This document shows, piece after piece, positions 1 to 9,426 of a stretch of 61,691 nucleotides of DNA. Source of the stretch: Pectobacterium polonicum (GTDB lineage: Bacteria; Pseudomonadota; Gammaproteobacteria; Enterobacterales; Enterobacteriaceae); NCBI RefSeq assembly GCF_005497185.1, contig NZ_RJTN01000025.1, positions 1-61,691 on the forward strand, in the 5' to 3' direction. Numbering within the stretch: position 1 is the stretch's first letter; each line of letters begins with the position of its first letter. A program made the position numbers and the translations under genes. Below the pieces are notes generated by a model. It was not told the origin of the DNA. It made no database searches and saw only the letters and a list, made by a program, of their open reading frames with translations.

Positions 1-2
1 AA

Positions 3-554
3 GTAAAACTTGGGAAAAACATCATCTACACCGATATAGATGTTAATTATTATATAGCCGGCCATATCATTAATGCAAAAACCCTTTTAAATTACACAAA
101 TGAAAAATTATTAGAGGCCAGCAAAGCCGAGATCGAGACACTTCCATTAGATCTAGCAATAAAAAAAACTAAAGGTGATGGTTCAAGAAAAATCTTTATT
201 TTTGAAGATCCCAACTGTGGATACTGCAAACTTTTAAGAAAGAAAATAAAAGATATTGACAATGTAACAATATATACATTTATGTATAACATACTAAGCG
301 ATAGCTCGTGGACACTCTCCAGAAATATCTTATGCGCAAAGCATCCCGATATTGCTTTTGAGGATTGGATGATAAATGGTAAACATCCAGAAACCGCCAC
401 GCCTGACTGCAAAGATCCCAACAAAATTGTTTACGCACTAGGCAAGAAGATGAATATTAGCGGAACACCCACTATTTTCTTTTTAGATGGAAGCAGCCAA
501 CAAGGTGTGATGGAAATAGACACGCTGGAGAAAAAATGGGCAAGCATAAAATAG
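3..554 (+). CDS. DsbC/DsbG-like thiol-disulfide protein, 5' end outside window
   Basis: The reading frame is open from base 3, so the start lies upstream of the window. The visible 183 residues end in a thioredoxin fold: an N-C-G-Y-C-K redox motif near base 230, a second Cys pair (L-C-A-K and P-D-C-K) as in DsbC, and the cis-proline element G-T-P-T. DsbC-family proteins isomerise or reduce disulfides in the periplasm as dimers. The stretch before the motif would be the dimerisation and linker part. Composition is AT-rich and unlike the neighbouring ybhL, which suggests acquired DNA. It could equally be a conjugation-type DsbC homologue; the missing N-terminus prevents a decision. Confidence 0.72.
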   Translation, partial: VKLGKNIIYTDIDVNYYIAGHIINAKTLLNYTNEKLLEASKAEIETLPLDLAIKKTKGDGSRKIFIFEDPNCGYCKLLRKKIKDIDNVTIYTFMYNILSDSSWTLSRNILCAKHPDIAFEDWMINGKHPETATPDCKDPNKIVYALGKKMNISGTPTIFFLDGSSQQGVMEIDTLEKKWASIK

Positions 555-597
555 CTCAATACAAACGTTGCGGCTAGACACAACACGTGTTCCAGCA

Positions 598-638
598 ACA
601 TACCCGAAGCAGAGGGTGACCGTCTATTTCGGGTATGT
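598..638. terminator. inverted repeat between convergent genes
   Basis: A perfect 11-bp inverted repeat (ACATACCCGAA and its complement) with a 19-nt loop lies between the convergent dsbC-like gene and ybhL. It has no clear T-tract, so termination is inferred from position. Confidence 0.4.
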
Positions 639-658
639 AATTATGTAATAGCGACAGG

Positions 659-1366
659 TTAACGACGGTTACCGAAAATACGTAGCAGCATCAGGAACAG
701 GTTGATGAAATCGAGGTACAAGGTCAATGCGCCGACGATGGAGTATTTGCGGAAACTGTCTTTATCATCAACAGACAGCTGCTCGCCGATATTTTTCAGC
801 TTCTGGGTGTCATACGCCGTCAGGCCGACAAACACCACCACACCAATATAGGTTACGGCCCACATCAGCGCTTCGCTTTTTAGCCACAGGTTCACCAGCG
901 AAGCCAGAATAATCCCGATCAGCGCCATGAACAACATGCTGCCAAAACCGCTCAAATCACGCTTGGTGGTGTAGCCGTACAGGCTCATCGCCCCGAACAT
1001 CCCCGCCGTAATCACAAACGTACTGGCGATGGACTCCGTAGAATAAACGGCAAAAATACTGGAGAGCGTCAGCCCTGTCAGCGCGGAATAAAGCATGAAC
1101 AGCGAGGTAGCAACCGTGCCGCTCAGACGCTGCACCATGCCAGAAATCACAAACACCAGCCCCAGTTGAGCAATGATCAACCCGAAGAAAGTGATTTGAC
1201 TGGAAAAAACAAAATCAAATACCGCTGGCGTATTCGCCGCGTACCAGGAGACGAACGCCGTCAACAGCAGGCCACAGCCCATCCAGCCATAAACCTGTGC
1301 CATATAGGCCTGGAGACCAGACTGCGAGCGTTCAACGATTGAACCCGAGCGTGGATATCTGTCCAT
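659..1366 (-). CDS. ybhL: Bax inhibitor-1 family inner-membrane protein YbhL
   Basis: A 235-residue multi-spanning membrane protein of the BI-1 (TMBIM) family, about the length of E. coli YbhL. It starts M-D-R-Y-P-R-S and carries the family's C-terminal stretch with A-Y-D-T-Q-K-L-K and the end R-I-F-G-N-R-R. Family members are proposed proton-coupled calcium leak channels; the role of YbhL itself is poorly defined. The frame is open 29 codons further upstream, but the start at 1366 matches E. coli and has an AAAGG ribosome-binding site. It sits next to the moa operon as in E. coli but is separated by 112 bp, so it is probably transcribed on its own. Confidence 0.93.
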   Translation of the reverse strand: MDRYPRSGSIVERSQSGLQAYMAQVYGWMGCGLLLTAFVSWYAANTPAVFDFVFSSQITFFGLIIAQLGLVFVISGMVQRLSGTVATSLFMLYSALTGLTLSSIFAVYSTESIASTFVITAGMFGAMSLYGYTTKRDLSGFGSMLFMALIGIILASLVNLWLKSEALMWAVTYIGVVVFVGLTAYDTQKLKNIGEQLSVDDKDSFRKYSIVGALTLYLDFINLFLMLLRIFGNRR

Positions 1367-1478
1367 GATGTTACCTTTGCATAAAGTTATCTGATTAACG
1401 CGGCGCGAACCGCCTGATTGGGGGATCGAGACTACATATTCTCTCCCCACCATCCTTTTATCCTAACACAGAAATGGA

Positions 1479-1937
1479 CTACCAGCGCTGCGCAGCCTGT
1501 TTATCACTGTCGCGTGATTCCACCCAGTGTTCACCTTCCGGCGTCGCTTCCCGCTTCCAGAACGGCGCGCGCGTTTTCAGATAATCCATGATGAACTGGG
1601 CAGCATCGAACGCCGCGCTGCGGTGGGCGGCGCTGACGCCGACAAATACAATTTCATCGCCCGGATAGAGTGCACCTACCCGATGGATCACGCTCACACG
1701 CGGCAGTTCCCAACGTTCGCGTGCCAGCTCGACAATCTCCGCCAGCGCCTTTTCCGTCATGCCGGGATAATGTTCCAGCGTCAACGCACTAACATTTTTT
1801 GCCAGATTGTGATTACGCACCTTACCGGTAAACGTCACCACCGCGCCGTCTTCATCACACTGCGCCAGCCACTGATATTCATCACCTACGTTGAAGTTCT
1901 CTTCACCGACCTGAATGCGTGTTTCTGCCACGATCAA
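1479..1937 (-). CDS. moaE: Molybdopterin synthase catalytic subunit MoaE
   Basis: 152 residues, large subunit of molybdopterin synthase. It adds two sulfurs carried on MoaD thiocarboxylate to cyclic pyranopterin monophosphate, giving molybdopterin. Near-identical to E. coli MoaE by eye: V-T-F-T-G-K-V-R-N-H, T-L-E-H-Y-P-G-M and the conserved K-T-R-A-P-F-W-K-R-E segment with the catalytic lysines. It is the last gene of moaABCDE and overlaps moaD by 4 bp, consistent with translational coupling and a 2:2 MoaD/MoaE complex in the cytoplasm. Confidence 0.96.
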   Translation of the reverse strand: MIVAETRIQVGEENFNVGDEYQWLAQCDEDGAVVTFTGKVRNHNLAKNVSALTLEHYPGMTEKALAEIVELARERWELPRVSVIHRVGALYPGDEIVFVGVSAAHRSAAFDAAQFIMDYLKTRAPFWKREATPEGEHWVESRDSDKQAAQRW

Positions 1938-2179
1938 CCTCCCGTTACCGGTGGGAAAAACGCCACTTCATCGCCATCCTGTAGTGGGTGCGACAGTTCA
2001 ACCAGTGATTGATTCACCGCAGCCAGTAGCTTGCCGGATTCCAGCGCCAGCGCCCAGCGCGCGCCGCGTTGGCATAACGCCTGTCGCACGTCGTCTACGG
2101 TGGCATACTCAGCGGGCAGCGACAGGCTGTCTGTCTCGATCAGTTCACGAACTTGTGCAAAAAACAGAATCGTAATCAT
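1934..2179 (-). CDS. moaD: Molybdopterin synthase sulfur carrier subunit MoaD
   Basis: 81-residue ubiquitin-like sulfur carrier ending in the required C-terminal Gly-Gly (P-V-T-G-G), which MoeB adenylates and which is then thiocarboxylated. The frame is open another 31 codons upstream, but M-I-T-I-L-F-F-A-Q is the family N-terminus and begins in a 4-bp overlap with the moaC stop, so 2179 is chosen. MoeB, its activating enzyme, is encoded at 29120-29872 in this window. Confidence 0.95.
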   Translation of the reverse strand: MITILFFAQVRELIETDSLSLPAEYATVDDVRQALCQRGARWALALESGKLLAAVNQSLVELSHPLQDGDEVAFFPPVTGG

Positions 2180-2670
2180 GCTCCCTCCGCCGTAAAGTCG
2201 CCAGATTTGCCGCCACTTTTCGCCAGCAGGCGCACCGGACCAATCACCATATCCTTCTGTACGGCCTTGCACATGTCATAGATGGTCAATGCGGCAACAG
2301 AGGCAGCCGTCAGCGCTTCCATCTCCACGCCGGTTTTCCCCGTCAGGCGACATACAGATTCGATGCGAACCCGGTTGTGTTCCGGCTGCGCCTCCAGCTC
2401 GACAGCAACTTTGCTCAACAGCAGCGGGTGGCAGAGCGGAATCAGTTCCCATGTGCGTTTTGCAGCCTGAATTCCGGCGATGCGTGCGGTAGCGAACACA
2501 TCCCCTTTATGGTGGCTGCCGGCAATAATCATTGCCAGCGTCTGCGGTGCCATTTCAACGAAGGCTTCCGCACGCGCTTCGCGCACGGTTTCAACTTTGG
2601 CGGAAACATCCACCATTGCGGCTTCACCAGCGGCGTTAATGTGGGTCAATTGTGGCTTAGATGATGGCAT
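2176..2670 (-). CDS. moaC: Cyclic pyranopterin monophosphate synthase MoaC
   Basis: 164 residues. MoaC converts the MoaA product 3',8-cyclo-7,8-dihydro-GTP into cyclic pyranopterin monophosphate. Family motifs seen: M-V-D-V-S-A-K near the N-terminus, [17 protein letters not shown] and the [19 protein letters not shown] active-site segment. Third gene of the operon, 18 bp after moaB and overlapping moaD by 4 bp. Confidence 0.96.
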   Translation of the reverse strand: MPSSKPQLTHINAAGEAAMVDVSAKVETVREARAEAFVEMAPQTLAMIIAGSHHKGDVFATARIAGIQAAKRTWELIPLCHPLLLSKVAVELEAQPEHNRVRIESVCRLTGKTGVEMEALTAASVAALTIYDMCKAVQKDMVIGPVRLLAKSGGKSGDFTAEGA

Positions 2671-2688
2671 AGTGAATAAGGCTTACCG

Positions 2689-3207
2689 TTAAGAGAATTT
2701 TTTCACGTGTGGGTAGAAATTACACGGCTTCTGGCGCGCATCCAGCTGTTCCTGAATGATGCGTTCCCATGCTGTGCGACAGGCGCGTGTCGAACCCGGC
2801 ATCGCAAAAATCACCGTCTGGTTAGCCAGACCGGCAAGCGCACGGGATTGCAGTGTTGCCGTACCAATATCTTCATACGACACCATGCGAAACAGTTCGC
2901 CGAAACCTTCAATTTCCCGATCGAACAAGACGCTAATAGCTTCTGGCACCACATCCCCCGCCGTAAAGCCCGTCCCGCCATTAATCAGAATGCCCTGCAC
3001 CTCATCGCTGGCAATCCACGCCGAGATCTGTGCTCGAATCTGGTACAGGTTCTCTTTCACGATGGCGCTGGCGACAATGCGGTGCCCTGTAGACTGTGCC
3101 GCTTCGCGCAGATAGTCGCCGGAGGTATCGTCTTCTGTCGTACGACGTTCAGAGACGGTCAGTACCGCAAGATTGAGAGAAACGAATTCGCTGCTGACTT
3201 TGCTCAT
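2689..3207 (-). CDS. moaB: Molybdenum cofactor biosynthesis protein MoaB
   Basis: 172 residues, MogA/MoaB family. It shows the molybdopterin-binding elements L-T-V-S-E-R-R near the start, I-N-G-G-T-G-F near residue 80 and A-M-P-G-S-T-R-A-C near residue 140. Homologues adenylylate molybdopterin, but E. coli MoaB is dispensable and its exact role is unclear. It lies between moaA (34 bp) and moaC (18 bp) in one operon. Confidence 0.95.
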   Translation of the reverse strand: MSKVSSEFVSLNLAVLTVSERRTTEDDTSGDYLREAAQSTGHRIVASAIVKENLYQIRAQISAWIASDEVQGILINGGTGFTAGDVVPEAISVLFDREIEGFGELFRMVSYEDIGTATLQSRALAGLANQTVIFAMPGSTRACRTAWERIIQEQLDARQKPCNFYPHVKKFS

Positions 3208-3241
3208 GTCAGGTTCCTTTAAGAATCAGTGATGTCGCGGA

Positions 3242-4231
3242 TTAACCGCCGATAAATGACAGATTTTGCGTCATGCCACTATTGCCTTCATGCAGGAAGT
3301 GGGTCTGCTTCTTCGTCGACAACCCGCCCGAGATGCGCATTTTCAAATCATCAAGATGACGATCGTCAGCCAGCAAATCGCGCAGCGGAATGCCCTGTTC
3401 GCCAAAGAGGCATAGATGCAGATTACCCACGGCGGAGACGCGCAGGCGGTTGCAGCTCAGGCAGAAATCTTTCTCATACGGCATGATCAGCCCGATTTCA
3501 CCCTGATAATCAGGATGACAGAATACCTGGGCTGGACCGTCGCTGCGTGCGCGTTGTTGTTGTTGCCAGCCTTGTTGCAGTAGTTGCTGGCGGATCACCT
3601 CACCGGAAACGTGATGGCGACGAAAGAGATCCCCCCCTTCACCGGTTTCCATCAGTTCAATAAAGCGGAGTTGAATCGGACGGTGTTTAATCCAGTCGAG
3701 AAAAGTTTGCAGGCTGCCCGCGTTCACATCGCGCATCAACACGGTATTGACCTTTACCTTGGCAAAGCCACAGTCAAAGGCCGCATCAATACCGTCCATC
3801 ACCTGGCGGAATTTATCCTGCCCGGTAATCGCATGAAACTGGCGTGCATCAAGGCTGTCGACGCTCACGTTCAGCGCCGTTAGCCCGGCATCACGCCATT
3901 GAGCAACGTCACGAGCCAAACGATAACCGTTGGTGGTTACCGCCAGCGTACGAATCGCGGGGTTTTCACGGATCGCCGCAATGATATCGACGAAATCGCG
4001 ACGCAGAGACGGTTCACCACCGGTGAGGCGGACTTTTTCCGTCCCTAATTCGGCAAAGGCGCGGCTGACGCGACGAATCTCATCGAGTGACAAAAAACGA
4101 TGTGGATTCGTGCCATTGGCCTGATAACCACCCGGCAGACAGTAGGTACAGCGAAAATTGCAGACGTCTGTGATAGACAGACGCAAATAGTAAAACTTGC
4201 GCGCAAACGCATCAGTCAGTTGACTCACCAT
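3242..4231 (-). CDS. moaA: GTP 3',8-cyclase MoaA, radical SAM
   Basis: 329 residues, exactly the E. coli length. Catalyses the first step of molybdenum cofactor synthesis, a radical SAM rearrangement of GTP. The N-terminal 4Fe-4S cluster cysteines C24-x3-C28-x2-C31 are visible, followed by T-G-G-E-P. A second cluster motif C-x2-C-x13-C lies near residues 257-274 and the C-terminal Gly-Gly is kept. An upstream in-frame Met would give 355 residues but would run into the riboswitch; the start at 4231 gives the family N-terminus. First gene of moaABCDE, preceded by a Moco riboswitch. Confidence 0.96.
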   Translation of the reverse strand: MVSQLTDAFARKFYYLRLSITDVCNFRCTYCLPGGYQANGTNPHRFLSLDEIRRVSRAFAELGTEKVRLTGGEPSLRRDFVDIIAAIRENPAIRTLAVTTNGYRLARDVAQWRDAGLTALNVSVDSLDARQFHAITGQDKFRQVMDGIDAAFDCGFAKVKVNTVLMRDVNAGSLQTFLDWIKHRPIQLRFIELMETGEGGDLFRRHHVSGEVIRQQLLQQGWQQQQRARSDGPAQVFCHPDYQGEIGLIMPYEKDFCLSCNRLRVSAVGNLHLCLFGEQGIPLRDLLADDRHLDDLKMRISGGLSTKKQTHFLHEGNSGMTQNLSFIGG

Positions 4232-4237
4232 AAACAC

Positions 4238-4350
4238 CTTTCCAAATACGGGAGATGCAGGCATTTCTACCTCGCACCCTGGTGACCGCGAAGGCCACGG
4301 CCAAAGCACCGTATCACGCGCACTACGCGCATCACTTAGGCACCAAGGCT
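4238..4350 (-). promoter_or_regulatory. Moco riboswitch upstream of moaA
   Basis: On the minus strand, the leader contains ACTCCTAGCC, GATACGGTGCTTTGGCCGTG, CACCAGGG, GAAATG, CTCCCGTAT and GGAAAGGTGT just before the moaA start. I recognise these as the conserved blocks of the E. coli moaA MoCo RNA (Rfam Moco_RNA_motif), in the same order and spacing. The element ends next to the moaA ribosome-binding site, consistent with control of translation by molybdenum cofactor. Boundaries are approximate. Confidence 0.88.
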
Positions 4351-4608
4351 AGGAGTTTGATTCTCATCGTTTATCCGTTAAGCCGCAGCGGAATAACCGA
4401 CAAAGAACCGTGATTTCATTGAGCAGTCTACTGCGAAAAAGCACAGCTAACCACTCTCAAAATCGGTATATAAATAAATATATAACGTATTTTCAATATC
4501 TTATGTTGCACAGCATACGGAAAAATACACGACAGAAATTGTCTTAGGTCATGCCTGAGTGAGGATTTTTCGCGTTTTAAGGTGAAATCAGCTACCTTAG
4601 CGACAATT
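4351..4608. other. AT-rich intergenic DNA between moaA leader and repeat
   Basis: This stretch holds the moaA promoter region on the minus strand. I see no credible gene. The sequence around 4445-4520 is AT-rich, which fits promoter DNA, but no -35/-10 pair stands out clearly. Confidence 0.4.
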
Positions 4609-4750
4609 CTTATACCGTAAATAATTCGAGTTTCAGGACACACGTTAACGTTTGAACAACGTAGAGCGTTGGCCCGCCAGGGCGAGGCACACGCGAGTGG
4701 GCCGAGTAGCGCAGCCAACGCACATGCAACTTGAAGTATGACGGGTATAC
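4609..4750 (-). repeat. YPAL-like palindromic repeat, copy 1
   Basis: About 140 bp beginning ATACCGTAAATAATTCGAGT and ending CTTGAAGTATGACGGGTAT, so the two ends are imperfect inverted copies of each other. The interior has GCGCAGCCAACGCACATGCA. The same boundary blocks recur at 10088-10216 and, in part, at 11504-11540. They resemble the dispersed palindromic (YPAL) repeats described in Yersinia and seen in Pectobacterium; this name is from memory. Confidence 0.62.
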
Positions 4751-4790
4751 GCGTTATTCATATTCCTCTGGCTCATTCATAAGGTTTTCT

Positions 4791-5699
4791 ATGCGCAATC
4801 GCACGTTGGCCGACCTCGACAGGGTTGTCGCACTCGGAGGCGGGCACGGTTTAGGTCGTGTGATGTCTTCGCTCTCTTCCCTTGGTTCACGGCTAACCGG
4901 CATTGTCACGACGACAGATAACGGCGGTTCTACCGGCCGCATCCGTCGCTCTGAAGGCGGCATTGCCTGGGGCGATACCCGCAACTGTCTGAATCAACTG
5001 ATTACGACGCCCAGCGTGGCATCCGCCATGTTTGAATACCGGTTTAACGGTAACGGTGAACTGGCCGGACACAATCTGGGTAATCTGATGCTAAAAGCGC
5101 TCGACCACCTGAGCGTGCGTCCGCTAGAAGCTATCAACCTGATTCGCAATCTGCTCAAGGTAGATGCTTTTTTAATTCCGATGTCCGAGCATCCTGTCGA
5201 CTTAATGGCGATTGATGAACAGGGCAACCCTGTTTATGGCGAAGTTGAGATCGATCAGTTGTCAGCCTTACCGCAAGATTTGCAACTCTACCCGACCGTA
5301 CCGGCAACGCGCGAGGCCATTGACGCCATCGCACAAGCCGATCTCATTTTGATCGGCCCCGGCAGTTTCCTGACCAGCCTCATGCCGCTACTGTTGTTGG
5401 AGGATCTGACACAAGCGCTCCGCCGCACACCTGCGCCTATGGTGTACATTGGCAACCTAGGTAGTGAACAAAGCAACCCAGCAGCCCGCTTGACGCTGGC
5501 GCAGAAATTGTCCTGGATCGAACACAAAGTGGGAAAACCGGTGGTGGATGCCGTCATCGTCGGTCCGAAAGTCGATGTCAGCCAGATTCATGACCGTCTG
5601 GTTATACAGCAGGCACTGGCCGCAGATGATGTGCCACACCATCACGACCGCGAACTGCTGCGTCAAGCCATAGATGTCGTGCTGCAAAGACTGGGATAG
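4791..5699 (+). CDS. ybhK: YvcK/CofD-like gluconeogenesis factor family protein YbhK
   Basis: 302 residues, the E. coli YbhK length. It shows the family nucleotide-binding elements: [10 protein letters not shown] near residue 15, [10 protein letters not shown] near 40, G-D-T-R-N-C-L near 62 and G-H-N-L-G-N-L near 90. YvcK proteins bind UDP-sugars and affect carbon metabolism and cell shape in other bacteria; the role in enterobacteria is not settled. The frame is open 20 codons upstream, inside the repeat, but the start at 4791 has an AAGG site and the family N-terminus. Adjacent to moaA in E. coli too. Confidence 0.93.
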   Translation: MRNRTLADLDRVVALGGGHGLGRVMSSLSSLGSRLTGIVTTTDNGGSTGRIRRSEGGIAWGDTRNCLNQLITTPSVASAMFEYRFNGNGELAGHNLGNLMLKALDHLSVRPLEAINLIRNLLKVDAFLIPMSEHPVDLMAIDEQGNPVYGEVEIDQLSALPQDLQLYPTVPATREAIDAIAQADLILIGPGSFLTSLMPLLLLEDLTQALRRTPAPMVYIGNLGSEQSNPAARLTLAQKLSWIEHKVGKPVVDAVIVGPKVDVSQIHDRLVIQQALAADDVPHHHDRELLRQAIDVVLQRLG

Positions 5700-5704
5700 G
5701 CTGA

Positions 5705-6280
5705 CTACTTCAGGATTTTGGGGCTTTCACAGCGTTCCATGTTCACCCACGTTGGAGTATTCATACTGATGAACGGGCGATATTCCTCGTATATTTTGGC
5801 AGCCTGAGCACGGCTGCCAATCTCATGCAGAATTGCCTCAGCCTGAAAATAGCGTTTCAACATATCGGCGTCATTGCACGGTGGAAGATGAGCAAGGTTT
5901 ACGCCTAAATCAGAAAATTTACTCATGAGCGCGGAAAGTTCATCACGCACCTTGTTGATTCTCAGCTCTGGAGCCAGCGAATTGGCCGAAAGTAAGACTG
6001 CTTTCTCACGTTGCTCAAGCAGCCCTTCACGCTCAGCTAGTTGTCGAATCTGGCTATTAAGTGCCTCTTCGCGCATTGCTAACTGCTGTTCACGAACATC
6101 CACAACCGAGGTTTGCTTCACCAACGCGAGTTCCCTTTCACGAATTTGATTAAGCTGCTCATTGCGATAATCCTCAAACTGCATTTTTTGCTGATAGTTG
6201 TATATCGTCCAGCCAGACAGCGCCGCAACAACAATAAGAAATGTTTTGGCGTTATTTCTGATTAATTCCCTATCAATCAT
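5705..6280 (-). CDS. Membrane-anchored coiled-coil protein, unknown function
   Basis: 191 residues that I cannot assign to a named family. There is one hydrophobic segment near residues 12-28 with a short charged N-terminus, which predicts an inner-membrane anchor. Residues about 35-125 are Glu/Gln/Arg-rich heptads (repeats such as R-E-Q-Q-L-A-M-R-E-E and L-A-E-R-E-G-L-L-E-Q-R-E), a strong coiled coil. The C-terminal 60 residues are more globular and contain two Cys. It converges with ybhK with only 5 bp between the stops. A scaffold or envelope-tether role is possible but unsupported. Confidence 0.75.
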   Translation of the reverse strand: MIDRELIRNNAKTFLIVVAALSGWTIYNYQQKMQFEDYRNEQLNQIRERELALVKQTSVVDVREQQLAMREEALNSQIRQLAEREGLLEQREKAVLLSANSLAPELRINKVRDELSALMSKFSDLGVNLAHLPPCNDADMLKRYFQAEAILHEIGSRAQAAKIYEEYRPFISMNTPTWVNMERCESPKILK

Positions 6281-6380
6281 CCCTTAAAACCTCGTCTTGC
6301 TTCAGGAGTCAGCCGTTCCCAGATGACGTTAGCGATCGCCGTATTTTCTCACGATCCCCCTGACAATGAGGTATCGCATC

Positions 6381-6407
6381 AAAAAGAGAGCCTCAATCGT
6401 GGCTCCC
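6381..6407 (-). terminator. rho-independent terminator of VOC-family gene
   Basis: On the minus strand GGGAGCC, an 8-nt loop and GGCTCTC (one G-U pair) are followed directly by TTTTT. It begins at the stop codon of the VOC-family gene and probably ends the uvrB-proximal transcript. Confidence 0.72.
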
Positions 6408-6408
6408 T

Positions 6409-6843
6409 TCAATCCCGCAGCCACGGCGTATAAGTCACGCCAATCAGCATTCCCTCGGGGCTCAGAAAGCGAGTAACCTGCTGTCCCCAAGGTTCAAGAC
6501 GGTTATCGACCAGCAGCGCATAGCCCTGCACTTTCAACGCCGCTGTCGCTTCCGCCATATCCGCTACTTCAAATTCCAGCCAGCTTTGCGGTTCAGGAAC
6601 ATTTGCAGGCCAATTTCCCTGTCCGAAACAGGATTCACTGGCCTGTGACAGCGGCCACAGGGCAAAATGCTTCACGCCACCCAGCACATCACTCACCAGA
6701 TAGTCACTTCCTTCCGCTACCGGTTTCAGCGGTAACTTCAGCGTATCGACATAGAGTGCATGGCTGGCAGATAGTGATTTCACGATCGGCCCAAAACCTG
6801 CCACAAACAGCACCTCAACACCCGGTATAGTCTGATCCATCAT
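6409..6843 (-). CDS. Glyoxalase/bleomycin-resistance (VOC) superfamily protein
   Basis: 144 residues with the two-module beta-alpha-beta-beta-beta layout of the vicinal oxygen chelate fold. The first half includes S-H-A-L-Y-V-D-T-L and the second W-L-E-F-E-V-A-D-M and the closing S-P-E-G-M-L-I-G-V-T-Y. Such proteins bind a metal and act on electrophilic small molecules or sequester drugs; substrate cannot be read from sequence. Metal ligands look partly kept (His in S-H-A-L-Y, Glu in L-E-F-E). It lies 25 bp downstream of uvrB on the same strand and may be co-transcribed with it. Confidence 0.82.
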   Translation of the reverse strand: MMDQTIPGVEVLFVAGFGPIVKSLSASHALYVDTLKLPLKPVAEGSDYLVSDVLGGVKHFALWPLSQASESCFGQGNWPANVPEPQSWLEFEVADMAEATAALKVQGYALLVDNRLEPWGQQVTRFLSPEGMLIGVTYTPWLRD

Positions 6844-6868
6844 TGCTCCTTAGTGAGCGCTTGCATCG

Positions 6869-8881
6869 TTAGGATACAGCGATAAATTGTGCGCGCAGTG
6901 CCTGCACTTCATCGCGCAGGGCGGCAGCCTCTTCAAATTCAAGATTCTGCGCGTGCGTCAACATCTTGCTTTCCAGCTCGCGAATTTTCAGCTCCAGCGC
7001 CTTCGGCGTCATGAGTTCATAACGCGCTGCGGGTTCCGCGGCTTTACGATTGCCTCGTCCTTTGCCTTTACTCGCCGACTGGCCCAGTTGCAGAATATCG
7101 GAAATTTTCTTATTAATTCCCTGCGGTACAATCCCGTGCTCTGTGTTGTACGCTTCCTGCTTCTCACGACGCCGCTCTGTTTCGCCAATCGCTTTCGCCA
7201 TTGACGCGGTAATTCTGTCACCGTAAAGAATAGCCTTGCCGCGCAGATTACGCGCCGCACGGCCAATCGTCTGGATTAGGGAGCGTTCGGAGCGCAGGAA
7301 GCCCTCCTTATCAGCATCCAGAATCGCCACCAGCGACACTTCTGGCATATCTAGCCCTTCACGCAACAGGTTGATACCAACCAGCACGTCAAACTCGCCC
7401 AGGCGCAAATCACGGATGATTTCCACACGTTCGACAGTATCAATATCCGAATGCAGATAACGCACGCGCTCGCCGTGTTCTTCCAGATATTCCGTCAGAT
7501 CTTCCGCCATTCGCTTGGTCAGCGTCGTCACCAGCACGCGTTCGTTAATCGCCGCACGCAGGCGAATCTCGGAAAGCAGGTCGTCCACCTGTGTTGCGAC
7601 AGGCCGAACCTCGATGAGCGGATCGAGCAATCCTGTGGGGCGCACCACCTGATCGATCACTTCACCGCCCGATTTTTCCAGTTCATAGTTACCCGGCGTC
7701 GCAGACACATAGATCGTCTGCGGTGCCAGCGCTTCAAATTCTTCAAACTTCATCGGTCGGTTATCCAGCGCCGAAGGCAGCCGGAAGCCGTATTCAACCA
7801 ACGTCTCTTTACGCGCACGGTCACCGCGATACATACCGCCTATCTGCGGTACGGTAACGTGGGATTCATCAATAACCAGCAGCCCATCCGCAGGAAGGTA
7901 GTCAAACAGCGTCGGTGGCGGCTCACCGGGGCCACGACCTGAAAGATAGCGTGAGTAGTTTTCGATACCGGAGCAGTATCCCAGTTCGTTCATCATCTCC
8001 AGATCAAACTGCGTGCGCTGGCTCAGTCGCTGCTCTTCCACCAGCTTATCATTCGCCAGTAGCACCTTTCTGCGATCGGCAAGCTCAACTTTGATGTCTT
8101 CCATCGCCTGCAAAATACGCTCACGCGGCGTTACATAGTGCGTTTTGGGGTAGATGGTATAGCGCGGCACCGTTTGGAGGACATGCCCTGTCAGCGGGTC
8201 AAACAGCGACAGTCGTTCCACCTCTTCATCGAACAATTCAACGCGCAACGCGATTTCGTCAGACTCCGCAGGGAAGATATCGATCACTTCACCACGTACG
8301 CGAAACGTCCCACGCTGAAATGCCTGATCGTTGCGGGCATATTGTAATTCTGCCAGACGCCGCAAAATAGCGCGCTGGTCGATCAACATCCCCTGCGTCA
8401 AATGCAGCATCATTTTCAGATATAAGTCAGGATCGCCCAGGCCATAGATCGCGGAGACCGAAGCTACGACGATCACATCACGCCGTTCCAGCAGCGCTTT
8501 TGTCGCGGAAAGGCGCATCTGTTCGATATGTTCGTTAACCGACGCATCTTTCTCAATAAAGGTGTCTGAGCTTGGGACGTAGGCCTCTGGCTGATAGTAG
8601 TCATAGTAAGAAACGAAATACTCGACGGCATTATCAGGGAAGAATTCTTTCATTTCGCCGTACAGCTGCGCTGCCAGCGTTTTATTCGGCGCCAGCATCA
8701 TCGTCGGTCGATTGAGGTCGGCAATCACATTGGCTATTGTGAACGTCTTACCTGAACCCGTTACCCCGAGCAGTGTTTGGTGCGCCAGGCCGTCTTCCAG
8801 GCCCTCCTTTAAACGACGAATGGCTTCGGGCTGATCGCCTGCCGGTTTAAAGTCGGAATTCAGTGTAAATACTTTACTCAT
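6869..8881 (-). CDS. uvrB: Excinuclease ABC subunit B, UvrB
   Basis: 670 residues, DNA-damage recognition helicase of nucleotide excision repair; it takes damage from UvrA and recruits UvrC. Visible parts: Walker A G-x-T-G-S-G-K-T at residues 39-46, the damage-probing beta-hairpin [10 protein letters not shown] near 92-101, the DEAD-type D-E-S-H near 340, helicase motif R-x-x-Q-x-x-G-R-A-A-R near 540 and the C-terminal UVR domain that contacts UvrC. It is preceded by a LexA-type promoter at 9078-9105, giving a leader of about 190 nt. Confidence 0.98.
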   Translation of the reverse strand: MSKVFTLNSDFKPAGDQPEAIRRLKEGLEDGLAHQTLLGVTGSGKTFTIANVIADLNRPTMMLAPNKTLAAQLYGEMKEFFPDNAVEYFVSYYDYYQPEAYVPSSDTFIEKDASVNEHIEQMRLSATKALLERRDVIVVASVSAIYGLGDPDLYLKMMLHLTQGMLIDQRAILRRLAELQYARNDQAFQRGTFRVRGEVIDIFPAESDEIALRVELFDEEVERLSLFDPLTGHVLQTVPRYTIYPKTHYVTPRERILQAMEDIKVELADRRKVLLANDKLVEEQRLSQRTQFDLEMMNELGYCSGIENYSRYLSGRGPGEPPPTLFDYLPADGLLVIDESHVTVPQIGGMYRGDRARKETLVEYGFRLPSALDNRPMKFEEFEALAPQTIYVSATPGNYELEKSGGEVIDQVVRPTGLLDPLIEVRPVATQVDDLLSEIRLRAAINERVLVTTLTKRMAEDLTEYLEEHGERVRYLHSDIDTVERVEIIRDLRLGEFDVLVGINLLREGLDMPEVSLVAILDADKEGFLRSERSLIQTIGRAARNLRGKAILYGDRITASMAKAIGETERRREKQEAYNTEHGIVPQGINKKISDILQLGQSASKGKGRGNRKAAEPAARYELMTPKALELKIRELESKMLTHAQNLEFEEAAALRDEVQALRAQFIAVS

Positions 8882-9077
8882 CGTTAAGCACGCTACTTAT
8901 CGTTATTGCTCATCGCTAAATACGATGTTCGTGGGTTGGATGCACAAAGGCAGGTAAAAGACACAGACTGACGATCTCTGGCACGGCAATGATGTCGTCA
9001 GGAGTGCAGCGACACTCTCACTACATGTGGCGCACGATGCTTTATTCTGAATGCCAATGATGAAATTTGCCACCGCC

Positions 9078-9105
9078 ATGATACTGGATATAAAAACAGC
9101 ATCAA
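9078..9105 (-). promoter_or_regulatory. uvrB promoter overlapped by a LexA (SOS) box
   Basis: On the minus strand TTGATG and TATCAT are separated by 16 bp, a good sigma-70 promoter. The spacer contains CTG-N10-CAG at 9084-9099, matching the LexA consensus and closely resembling the E. coli uvrB box. It predicts SOS induction of uvrB. Confidence 0.85.
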
Positions 9106-9401
9106 GAAAATTATCGCTGGATTGGATGATTAATCGACAAATTAATTTGCTAGCACATTCATCTTTAATCTACCAGATAAAATCATCATGATTTATCCCC
9201 AGATTAGGTAAAGATGTAACATACCAGGATGACCAGTGACGTTAATTTATGCAACTACACGCCGTTGATGTTCAAGACGCTTGATTTTACTTAACCATAT
9301 GATAATAAATAGATTAACAAAACCGTGGAGAATAGCGTCAACCCAGCGAGAACCCGCGCCAGCTCTCGCTTAGGACGCGTTGTCTATCCATAATACACAT
9401 A

Positions 9402-9426
9402 GTTATCCACAGAAATGGTGGATAAC
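9402..9426. promoter_or_regulatory. palindrome built from DnaA-box-like sequences
   Basis: GTTATCCAC and GTGGATAAC form a perfect 9-bp inverted repeat around a 7-bp spacer. The left arm with the next base gives TTATCCACA, the high-affinity DnaA box; the right arm gives the weaker TTATCCACC on the other strand. Whether DnaA binds here is inference. Confidence 0.5.
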
